Shown here: piece by piece, positions 25,904-33,215 of the stretch
Position numbering within the stretch: position 1 is the stretch's first letter
How the letters are laid out: the number at the start of each line of letters is the position of its first letter
DNA from: an uncultured Lachnospiraceae bacterium
GTDB taxonomy: Bacteria; Bacillota; Clostridia; Lachnospirales; Lachnospiraceae
Assembly: GCA_910585075.1 (NCBI GenBank)
Contig: CAJUED010000005.1
Location: 226-64,225 of the forward strand
DNA: 64,000 nt
Direction: 5' to 3'
The notes under the pieces: model-generated
What the model saw: only the letters and a program-made list of their open reading frames with translations
What the model was told of the DNA's origin: nothing
The model's database searches: none
Translations under genes and position numbers: made by a program

Positions 25904-28190
25904 TTTTGCAGCAGCCGGTATAGCGGTGATGCTGGCGGTGGTAGCGTTTATGGCCTGTTATCCCGTCTTTGAGCGGCGGGCTTCCCATTATTATACGGCG
26001 CCTGCAAGAAGCACGCAGCTGCTGGAATATTTTTACAAGGGAAATCTTGTTTTCTATAAATCCATGCTGGATAAGACAGGAAATGGGCAGTTAAGTTATG
26101 CGGATTTATATCTTTTGACGGAAGAAGAAAATTTATCGGACCAGGCGTGGGATTATGATATTGACAGCAGCGGAGTCACTCTGATGGAGGGACAAACGCT
26201 GGCGGAATATAAGGATACCCTCAAAAGAGCGGTAAACTCTGCGATGGAAGGATGGGAGGAGGATGTGCTTGAGAGCATTTCCCGGAATATGGACTACTGC
26301 GTGGTGGACCATAAGACAGGTGAAATCATAAAAAATACGGGCAGAGGAATTGAAAGGCTTTACAAAGACAAAAGCCTGCAGGATGAAAATGCGCCTTATG
26401 TGTATTATGTGATGATGACCTATGACGATAAGGGAAACCTTGCGGATTTATCCGTGCGGGATGAAAAATCCGACGAGCTTTTAAAAAGTGCCCAGAACGT
26501 TTTGGCGGGAAAACTGCTGGGAAATCATCTTGTGGAGTTCGGCTACACTTATGGACTGGAAGATTACGATACGGTTTATTTTGGTAACGATGGGAAGAAG
26601 CTTACCTGGCATATTGATGACAGGCCTAAGGGGATGACTTTTATTTATGCCTGCACCCGCCAGCAGAAGGAAGTGATCGACAGCATATGGAGAAACGGCA
26701 GTTTCCAGAATCAGTATAGGTACGAAATAGAGAACGCCTATTACCGGGCGGGAACATCAGGAGTGTATTGGATTATCCTGGCGATCCTTGCTTTGGCGGC
26801 CCTTTTACTGACCAGAGCGGGGGGATACTGCCTGCACCGGATGGCTGGCGTGCGGATACATCTGGAAATTGCCATACCGGCTATTTTCTGCATGATATGG
26901 GGTGTGGAGGTTTGGGTTACACAGCTGGTATACTATTCCAATAACGGCGTTTTAGAGGGGGTACTGGAGGAATACCTGGCTTTTCTGAGAGAAACCTTTC
27001 CTGTGCTTATGGGATGTATAAACGTGCTGGCTCTGGCGCTGATTTTCGGCGCATGGTTTTATCTGGTTACAACTTTTGGGGAAGTCTTTGATTTAGGGCC
27101 TCGCGCCTTCGTGAGAGAGCGTTCTTTCCTTGTAAAAATCATTCTGTGGATGGTTTCGGCAGTCCGGGAAAAGGCAGGTCAGCTTAAGGACGAGGTTCTC
27201 CATGTGGATTTAGGAGGAGAGGCGGAGCACACCGTCAGAAAGCTGGTGTTGATAAACTTTTTCCTTATGGCAGGGCTGTGCTTTCTGTGGATGTTCGGCT
27301 GGATTGCGCTGGTTGTGTACACGGTGATTCTCTATATCGGGCTGAAGAAGTATGTGCAGAAGATACAGGAACAGTACCGCAAACTCCTGGGGGCAACCCG
27401 CTCCATTGCGGAGGGCAACCTGCAGACGGAATTTGAAGAGGACTGGGGCGTATTCGAGTCCTACAAGGCGGAGCTTTCCAAAATCCAGAACGGTTTTCGG
27501 GCGGCTGTGGACGAGGAAGTAAAGAGCCAGAAAATGAAAACCGAGCTGATTACCAATGTGTCCCACGACCTGAAAACTCCCCTTACAGCCATCACCACAT
27601 ACATTGAGCTTTTGGGGGAGGAAAATGTTACGGAGGAGCAAAGGAAAGAATACCTGGAGGTGCTTACCAGAAAATCCCAGCGGCTGAAATGCCTGATAGA
27701 GGATTTATTTGAGGTGAGCAAGGCCACCAGCGGCAATGTTACGCTGAATCCAGTGGAGGTGGACATTTGCCACCTGATGCGCCAGGTGTATCTGGAGTAT
27801 GAGGATAAGATAGAGGATGCAGGCCTGCTTTTCCGGTTCCAGGTGCCTGAGGATAAAGTGATTTTGCAGCTGGACAGCCAGAAAACTTACAGAATTTTTG
27901 AGAACCTTTACGTGAATATCATAAAATATGCCATGCCCCACACAAGAGTTTACGTGGATGCCTGGAAGACGGAAAAGGGGATTCACATTGAAATGAAAAA
28001 TATGTCCGCGGCGGAGCTGAACATACCGGCCCAGGACCTGACGGAACGGTTTGTACGCGGGGACAGCTCCAGAAATACGGAAGGCAGCGGACTTGGGCTT
28101 GCCATTGCCAGGAGCTTTGCAGAGCTGCAGGGAGGTATGATGAAGCTGGAAATAGACGGGGATTTGTTTAAAGTGGTGATTGAATTTTAA
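25866..28190 (+). CDS. Membrane sensor histidine kinase, OmpR partner type
   Basis: Large kinase of 774 residues. An N-terminal membrane segment (about residues 14-33) is followed by an external domain of roughly 260 residues, then a cluster of membrane segments between about residues 297 and 510. A short linker precedes HisKA with His567 (TNVSHDLKTPLTAI) and an HATPase_c domain ending GSGLGLAIARSFAEL. The start is GTG 25866 behind AAAGGTGG. The extra membrane block between sensor and kinase domains is longer than in common VanS-type kinases. It is co-translated with the regulator gene. The signal is unknown; an envelope stimulus is likely from the neighbours. Confidence 0.92.
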   Translation: MLDIKSKSNKKFSFAAAGIAVMLAVVAFMACYPVFERRASHYYTAPARSTQLLEYFYKGNLVFYKSMLDKTGNGQLSYADLYLLTEEENLSDQAWDYDIDSSGVTLMEGQTLAEYKDTLKRAVNSAMEGWEEDVLESISRNMDYCVVDHKTGEIIKNTGRGIERLYKDKSLQDENAPYVYYVMMTYDDKGNLADLSVRDEKSDELLKSAQNVLAGKLLGNHLVEFGYTYGLEDYDTVYFGNDGKKLTWHIDDRPKGMTFIYACTRQQKEVIDSIWRNGSFQNQYRYEIENAYYRAGTSGVYWIILAILALAALLLTRAGGYCLHRMAGVRIHLEIAIPAIFCMIWGVEVWVTQLVYYSNNGVLEGVLEEYLAFLRETFPVLMGCINVLALALIFGAWFYLVTTFGEVFDLGPRAFVRERSFLVKIILWMVSAVREKAGQLKDEVLHVDLGGEAEHTVRKLVLINFFLMAGLCFLWMFGWIALVVYTVILYIGLKKYVQKIQEQYRKLLGATRSIAEGNLQTEFEEDWGVFESYKAELSKIQNGFRAAVDEEVKSQKMKTELITNVSHDLKTPLTAITTYIELLGEENVTEEQRKEYLEVLTRKSQRLKCLIEDLFEVSKATSGNVTLNPVEVDICHLMRQVYLEYEDKIEDAGLLFRFQVPEDKVILQLDSQKTYRIFENLYVNIIKYAMPHTRVYVDAWKTEKGIHIEMKNMSAAELNIPAQDLTERFVRGDSSRNTEGSGLGLAIARSFAELQGGMMKLEIDGDLFKVVIEF

Positions 28191-28665
28191 AGGCGCCGGC
28201 TGCCGCGTGTTCCTCCGGGATATGCATAAAAGTGAACCGAGACACCGGCAATACGGCAAAGCCGCACTCCTCCCGGAACCGACACCTGTTTTATTATACA
28301 ACAGGTGTCGGGAGGGAACAAGGCCTGATTTACGGCAGAATTTGATTTTGCCTAAATTCATGATTGTATAAATCTATGATTGCTAAAATTTATGATTGCT
28401 AAAATCTATGATATCTGTTAAAATAACCATACTTCAGGCGATGGATGTGAGAGCCTGTCTGTATTATCTATATAGTGTCCTGTATTCTAAAACATATTTT
28501 ATAAACCGGTTCAGAGAGCTTCAGGCTGTCTGAATGGTTGTAATCAATGAATCAGCTTGCCCGTTTCGGGTGATTTTTCATTCAAGATAATTAAAGTTAA
28601 GAATGGTCCGCACAAATATAATTATAGCGGAAAATAATGATAACGGATAAAAAATAAGTGGTACA
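28191..28665. other. Long intergenic region with hairpins and short tandem repeats
   Basis: No coding capacity is supported. It holds a 12-base-pair perfect hairpin (CCGACACCTGTT 28279-28290, AACAGGTGTCGG 28300-28311) without a T run that may still end the kinase transcript, four 16-base tandem units (28354-28417), and a CCCGTTTCGGG hairpin flanked by AATCA/TGATT (28550-28575). Confidence 0.6.
28354..28417 (+). repeat. Four 16-base tandem repeats
   Basis: Units begin AAAT(T/C)(C/T)ATGAT at 28354, 28370, 28386 and 28402; units two and three differ at one base. The tract is AT-rich and non-coding. Confidence 0.8.
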
Positions 28666-28694
28666 TTGCCTGAATTTTGCTTTTGGCATATAAT
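28666..28694 (+). promoter_or_regulatory. Sigma-A-type promoter of the second Rpn-like gene
   Basis: TTGCCT (28666-28671), a 17-base spacer and a perfect TATAAT (28689-28694) lie 35 bases before the start. It may also drive recQ and the downstream ATPase/HNH/DUF262 genes, since gaps are small. Confidence 0.72.
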
Positions 28695-28729
28695 ATAGAC
28701 AGCTTCTCACGTAACCGGAAAGGGGTTAT

Positions 28730-29635
28730 GTGGCGAAAGAATATTCGAAATTACAATTGGAGGATAAGGCAATGAAAAGCGCCAACATGTATTTTGGGCG
28801 GGAATTGCTTCCATATCTTGGTGTGAAGAAAAGGATTGTGCGTATGCTCCCAACCGAACAGATACGTTTACAGGCGGTAAGGGCAACTGAGGATCTTCTG
28901 TTTGAAATGGAAGATGGAACGCTCGCACACTTTGAATTTGAGAGTGTAGAGGTGACCTTAGAGGATTTGTATCGGTTTCGCGCCTATGACGCGTATACGG
29001 GACTGATGTACAAAAAGCCGGTAATAACCTATGTTTTGTGCTCCGGGAAAGCGGAGAAAATACACAGCAGGCTGGAAGATCCGCTTAATCCTTATCAGAT
29101 AATTCCATTGCAGATGAAGCAGCAGAATGCAGAGCAGGTGTTTGAAAAACTGCGGGAAAAGGCGAAAAGGGAAAGGCTGTCAAAAGAGGATTTGGCGCCT
29201 CTTTTGTTGGCGCCGTTGATGGCAGGAAACAGCAGTGTTAAAGAACGGATATTGGAGGCCGGGAAAATGCTGGATATGGGAGCGGACAGATTGAGGAAGG
29301 CGGACAAACAGCGTATGGAAGCTGTTTTATATGCATTTGCGTGCAAATTTTTAGAGGAAAAGGAACTGGATGAGGTCAAGGAGGCGTTTAGCATGACAGT
29401 ATTGGGTGAAATGATATGGAGTGACGGCGAGAAGAAAGGTATAGAGAAGGGAATAGAAAAAGGAATAGAAAAAGGAATAGAAAAGGGGATTGAAGCATTG
29501 ATTTTGGACAATCTGGAGGAAGGGGTTCTGAAAGAGAAAATTCTCTCAAAGCTGATAAGGAGATTTAATTTAACCCGGCAGCAGGCGGAAGGATATTTTG
29601 ACAGATTTGCGAAAGAAAAGGCAGAAGGGCATTGA
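28730..29635 (+). CDS. Rpn-like PD-(D/E)XK nuclease with KGIE repeat
   Basis: Protein of 301 residues related to the Rpn/PD-(D/E)XK putative transposase group; the core is visible as DLLFEMEDGTLAHFEFES followed by a helical YRFRAYDAYTGLMY, fitting the D...E-x-E/Q pattern loosely. Near residues 236-255 it carries five KGIE units encoded by 12-base tandem repeats, a feature common in this family. GTG 28730 behind AAAGGGG gives the full family N-terminus (KLQLEDKAM), but ATG 28772 has a better ribosome site (GGAGG, 8 bases) and cannot be excluded. It ends 8 bases before recQ, so they share a transcript. No flanking inverted repeats were seen. Confidence 0.75.
   Translation: MAKEYSKLQLEDKAMKSANMYFGRELLPYLGVKKRIVRMLPTEQIRLQAVRATEDLLFEMEDGTLAHFEFESVEVTLEDLYRFRAYDAYTGLMYKKPVITYVLCSGKAEKIHSRLEDPLNPYQIIPLQMKQQNAEQVFEKLREKAKRERLSKEDLAPLLLAPLMAGNSSVKERILEAGKMLDMGADRLRKADKQRMEAVLYAFACKFLEEKELDEVKEAFSMTVLGEMIWSDGEKKGIEKGIEKGIEKGIEKGIEALILDNLEEGVLKEKILSKLIRRFNLTRQQAEGYFDRFAKEKAEGH
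29435..29494 (+). repeat. Five 12-base in-frame tandem repeats (KGIE)5
   Basis: Units at 29435, 29447, 29459, 29471 and 29483; the third and fourth are identical (AAAGGAATAGAA). Copy number could change without shifting the frame. Confidence 0.9.
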
Positions 29636-29643
29636 TACGGACA

Positions 29644-31536
29644 ATGAAATTAAATTCAGATAAAAAGCAGCTGCTGAAACAGTATTTTGGATATGATTCT
29701 TTCCGGGAAGGACAGGAAGGTTTAATTGACAGCATTTTAGAGGGCAGGGATGTACTTGGCATTATGCCCACCGGAGCAGGGAAGTCCATATGTTACCAAA
29801 TACCGGCGCTGATGATGGATGGGATTACACTGGTGATTTCGCCTTTGATTTCTCTGATGAAGGATCAGGTGGAGAGCTTAAATCAGGCAGGACTCCATGC
29901 GGCATATTTAAACAGTTCCCTGACAATGGGTCAGTACCGGAAGGCCCTTGCCTATGCCAGGGAGGGCAGATATCCCATTATTTATGTGGCGCCGGAGCGG
30001 CTTGAAACAGATGAATTTTTAGATTTTGCGCTGCATACGCCCATTGCCATGGTGGCAGTGGATGAGGCCCACTGCGTTTCACAGTGGGGGCAGGATTTCA
30101 GGCCAAGCTATTTGAAGATTACCGCTTTTATAGACAAGCTGGAAAAGCGGCCTGTGGTGGCGGCCTTCACGGCGACGGCGACGAAGGAGGTAAAGGAGGA
30201 TATCATTGATATTCTGATGTTACAAAATCCGCTGCTTGCAACAACCGGCTTCGACAGAAAAAATCTGTATTTTGGAGTACTGTCACCAAGGGACAGGTAT
30301 GGAGCGGTTAAAAACTATCTGGAGTGTCATCCGGGGGACAGTGGGATTATTTACTGTCTTACCAGAAAGATGGTGGAGGAAGTCTGGGAAAAGCTTGGAG
30401 AGGACGGGTTTTCAGTGACAAAATATCATGCCGGGCTTAGCGACAGGGAGAGGAAAATCAACCAGGAGGATTTTATTTACGACAGGAAGCCTTTGATGGT
30501 GGCTACCAATGCTTTCGGTATGGGAATTGACAAGTCCAATGTGCGTTTTGTGCTCCACTATGGAATGCCGAAAAATTTAGAGTCCTATTACCAGGAGGCC
30601 GGACGTGCCGGCCGGGATGGACAGCCGGCGGAATGTATTCTTTTATACAGCGGCCAGGATGTGATAACCAATCAGTTTTTTATCGAAAATAATCAGGACA
30701 ATCAGGAGCTTGATGAGCTGATGCGGGAAACCGTTAAGGAGCGGGACAGGGAACGGCTGCGGAAAATGACCTTTTACTGTTTTACCAATGAGTGTCTTCG
30801 GGATTACATATTAAGGTATTTTGGGGAGTACGGAGACAATTACTGCTCCAACTGCTCTAACTGTCTTACCCAGTTTGAAAAGGTGGATGTGACGGACCAG
30901 GCGAAGGCCCTTATCGGATGTGTCAGAAGCAGCCGCCAGCGCTACGGGGTTAATGTGATTATTGACACAGTTCACGGGGCATCCACGGCCAAAATCCGTA
31001 ATTACCGCATGAACGAAAATTTTTATTACGGGACACTCTCAAAGGTGCCAACCCATAAGCTCCGCCAGGTGATGAACTATCTGCTGCTCCACGACTATCT
31101 GTCCGTAACGGATGACGAGTATGTGACGGTGAAGCTGACGGAAAAATCCCGGGCGGTTCTTGAGGATGATGAGATCATTGTTATGAAAATGACAAAGGAC
31201 AAGGAACCTGCCGCAAAAACCAAAACGGAGAAATTCAAAGGAGAGAGCGGTAGCGTCAACCAGAATCTGTTTGAAAAGTTGCGGGCCCTTAGGATGGAGA
31301 TTGCCCGTCAGGAAAAGGTGCCCCCTTACATTGTGTTTTCTGATAAAACACTGACCTATATGAGCATTATCAGGCCGAAAAATAAAGAGGAAATGCTTAC
31401 GGTGTCAGGGGTAGGGGAATACAAATTTGAAAAATACGGGGAACGGTTTTTGGCGTGCCTTAGAGAAAATCAATCTCCTGAGACACAGGGAGATGAAAGG
31501 GAGGAGGCGTCGGCAGGTGGAACTCAGGATTCCTGA
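29644..31536 (+). CDS. recQ: RecQ-type ATP-dependent DNA helicase
   Basis: Superfamily 2 3'-5' DNA helicase of 630 residues. Walker A is MPTGAGKS (41-48), the DEAH box starts at Asp140 in AVDEAHCVSQWGQDFR, motif III is TATAT, and motif VI is QEAGRAGRDG. The RecQ zinc site uses Cys379, Cys384, Cys401 and Cys404; a winged-helix region and a C-terminal HRDC-like domain follow (VPPYIVFSDKTLTYM ... TVSGVGEYKFEKYG). ATG 29644 is chosen over TTG 29632, though neither has a strong ribosome site. The end overlaps the AAA ATPase gene by 20 bases. It may be the housekeeping RecQ or a component of the downstream cassette; the context alone does not decide. Confidence 0.93.
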   Translation: MKLNSDKKQLLKQYFGYDSFREGQEGLIDSILEGRDVLGIMPTGAGKSICYQIPALMMDGITLVISPLISLMKDQVESLNQAGLHAAYLNSSLTMGQYRKALAYAREGRYPIIYVAPERLETDEFLDFALHTPIAMVAVDEAHCVSQWGQDFRPSYLKITAFIDKLEKRPVVAAFTATATKEVKEDIIDILMLQNPLLATTGFDRKNLYFGVLSPRDRYGAVKNYLECHPGDSGIIYCLTRKMVEEVWEKLGEDGFSVTKYHAGLSDRERKINQEDFIYDRKPLMVATNAFGMGIDKSNVRFVLHYGMPKNLESYYQEAGRAGRDGQPAECILLYSGQDVITNQFFIENNQDNQELDELMRETVKERDRERLRKMTFYCFTNECLRDYILRYFGEYGDNYCSNCSNCLTQFEKVDVTDQAKALIGCVRSSRQRYGVNVIIDTVHGASTAKIRNYRMNENFYYGTLSKVPTHKLRQVMNYLLLHDYLSVTDDEYVTVKLTEKSRAVLEDDEIIVMKMTKDKEPAAKTKTEKFKGESGSVNQNLFEKLRALRMEIARQEKVPPYIVFSDKTLTYMSIIRPKNKEEMLTVSGVGEYKFEKYGERFLACLRENQSPETQGDEREEASAGGTQDS

Positions 31537-32467
31537 AACAGGAATGATAAAAGAGCAATGCATGACCATTGACAGGGAAGTTGTTATTATATATGGTTAT
31601 AATAACAGCGGGAAAACAAGTTTTTTAAAGGCGGCCAGTGAGGTTTTTCATCAGAAAATGATGGAAAGCTTTCTGTTAAAAAAAGAAAGTGAATTGTCCA
31701 TCTACATTCCAACCAACCGGCTGATGTTAAGCGAGGCGAAGACAGAGGATGTAAAATTAAAGGACCTGGAAGAATTCTTGTATTATCAAAGGGATTCCCA
31801 GAGAGATTACAATCTTCATTTAAAGAGAATTCGCGACAGTTACATGGCAAATGAAGTGATTTGCCGGGCGGTCCGGCAGGCTGTAAAAGAAATATTTGAT
31901 GTGGAAATAACAGACACGGGTGCAAGATACAGTGACGGAATTGAAAATGTGATTAACATTTATCTGAATATTGTATGGGCAATGTTTTGGGATAAAGATA
32001 TCACAGCGCTGGCGGAGGAACAGTTTCAGAAACAAATTGCGGCGAAAAAAATCTATGTATTGATTGATGAAATAGAAATGTTTTTGCATGTAAATATTCA
32101 GGAAAAATTGATTGGAAGTCTGCGGGAAAGTTTCCGGAACTGTTGTTTTATCCTGACTACCCATTCCCCTTTGCTCTTAACAAGATACCGCAACATGGCA
32201 GTGTATAATATAGAGGCAGGAGTGCTGTATCCGGTTGACAGTGAGCTTTACTATGAGGATTTGGATATTGTGTATGAGGAACTGTTTTCCGTGGGGGAAT
32301 TACCGGATAAGGTAAGGGAAGCTATCAATTATCTGGGCCAGGTGATTATGAGAGAAGTAAGCGCCGACAAAGAAAAAATAGAATCTATTGAAAAAGCGGT
32401 GGTGAAGGAGTACCCCAATTTATTCAGAAAGTACAACAGAATTTTTGCAAAAGCAAAGGACATATAG
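31517..32467 (+). CDS. AAA/ABC-type ATPase, PtuA/OLD-like (putative defence)
   Basis: Short P-loop ATPase of 316 residues from GTG 31517, which lies nine bases behind GGGAGGAGG (31499-31507) and within the end of recQ. Walker A is GYNNSGKT (27-34); Walker B is VLIDEIE with Asp184 and Glu185, followed by the switch LTTHSPLLLTRY. The usual signature SGG is degenerate (YSDGIENV). The central segment is much shorter than in typical OLD or PtuA proteins. Paired with the HNH gene that follows, it recalls the PtuA ATPase of Septu-type and retron-Ec78-type defence pairs (family knowledge); the assignment is inference. Likely transcribed with recQ. Confidence 0.78.
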   Translation: MELRIPETGMIKEQCMTIDREVVIIYGYNNSGKTSFLKAASEVFHQKMMESFLLKKESELSIYIPTNRLMLSEAKTEDVKLKDLEEFLYYQRDSQRDYNLHLKRIRDSYMANEVICRAVRQAVKEIFDVEITDTGARYSDGIENVINIYLNIVWAMFWDKDITALAEEQFQKQIAAKKIYVLIDEIEMFLHVNIQEKLIGSLRESFRNCCFILTTHSPLLLTRYRNMAVYNIEAGVLYPVDSELYYEDLDIVYEELFSVGELPDKVREAINYLGQVIMREVSADKEKIESIEKAVVKEYPNLFRKYNRIFAKAKDI

Positions 32468-32480
32468 TCAATAACAAAAT

Positions 32481-32547
32481 AAATTGCTCCTTCCGGTTCT
32501 TGTAAAAGTCATATATGTCGGCTTTTGCAAGCACGGAAAGGCAATTT
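32481..32547 (+). other. Long imperfect hairpin between the ATPase and HNH genes
   Basis: Left arm 32481-32508 (AAATTGCTCCTTCC...) pairs with right arm 32522-32547 (...GGAAAGGCAATTT) over about 25 positions with few mismatches and a 13-base loop. No T run follows, so it is not a standard terminator. It occupies a 109-base gap; the second ATPase-HNH pair has a gap of the same length with another hairpin. Confidence 0.7.
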
Positions 32548-32576
32548 CTAGTGTGGTTGACTAACAGGAGAAAAAA

Positions 32577-33215
32577 GTGGTAGGAATAAAACGGGCGGGA
32601 CAGCCCAAGGAATTGGCCGGGACGAATCGGGAATTTAAAGCTGCCGTGTCAGGAATGAGTACAAAGGAAGCGTACGATTTTTATAAAAAGAATCAAAATC
32701 GTTATCAGTATAATACGGAGGAAATTAAGCGGGTTTTTAGAAAGATGCATAAGGAAAGATGCGCTTTTTGTACCCAGTGCATTCCGGATTTTAAAGATGC
32801 AATGACTGTGGAGCATATCCAAATAAAGAGGGATTATCCCAGAAAAATTTTTCAGTGGAACAATCTGCTCTGTGCATGTCACACCTGTAATACCAAAAGG
32901 GGCACGGCCCCTTATCAGAAAGGAAAGTATCTGGACCCAACGAAAATACCGGATATTGAGCGGTACTTTTCCTACAAGATGGACGGAGATATTGTACCAA
33001 ATAAGGAACTGAGCCCGGAGCAGCAGGAAAAGGCGGAATATATGATTGAAATGTATAAGCTGCGGAGGGATGAACTGGTTTGTCAGAGGAGAGCGTTTTT
33101 GAGAGATTTGATGGATGACGAGTTTTATGAGATTTTGAAGAAGAAGGACAGCCAAAGCCGGAGCATCATTTTTTCATCCGTCTTTAAATACTATACGAGA
33201 GGCAGGGAATCATAA
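32577..33215 (+). CDS. HNH endonuclease, PtuB/TIGR02646-like (putative defence)
   Basis: Protein of 212 residues. A zinc-bound HNH fold is visible: Cys62 and Cys65 in CAFCTQC, the catalytic pair Glu79-His80 in TVEHIQIK, Asn95/Asn96 in QWNNLL, and Cys101-x-x-Cys104 in CHTCNTKRG. The N-terminus (GIKRAGQPKELA) resembles PtuB-like HNH effectors of the TIGR02646 group. GTG 32577 lies behind AGGAG. The stop codon overlaps the DUF262 start by one base, so the two are coupled. It is expected to cut nucleic acid when the ATPase partner is triggered (inference from Septu-type systems). Confidence 0.82.
   Translation: MVGIKRAGQPKELAGTNREFKAAVSGMSTKEAYDFYKKNQNRYQYNTEEIKRVFRKMHKERCAFCTQCIPDFKDAMTVEHIQIKRDYPRKIFQWNNLLCACHTCNTKRGTAPYQKGKYLDPTKIPDIERYFSYKMDGDIVPNKELSPEQQEKAEYMIEMYKLRRDELVCQRRAFLRDLMDDEFYEILKKKDSQSRSIIFSSVFKYYTRGRES

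Noticed and set aside
29095..29511. Antisense open frame rich in SIPF repeats
   Set aside because: It is the complement of the KGIE repeat region of the Rpn-like gene.
32481..32547. Retron msr-msd RNA beside an ATPase-HNH pair (as in retron Ec78)
   Set aside because: No reverse transcriptase gene is present in the window and the hairpin lacks retron priming features; kept only as an unexplained structure.
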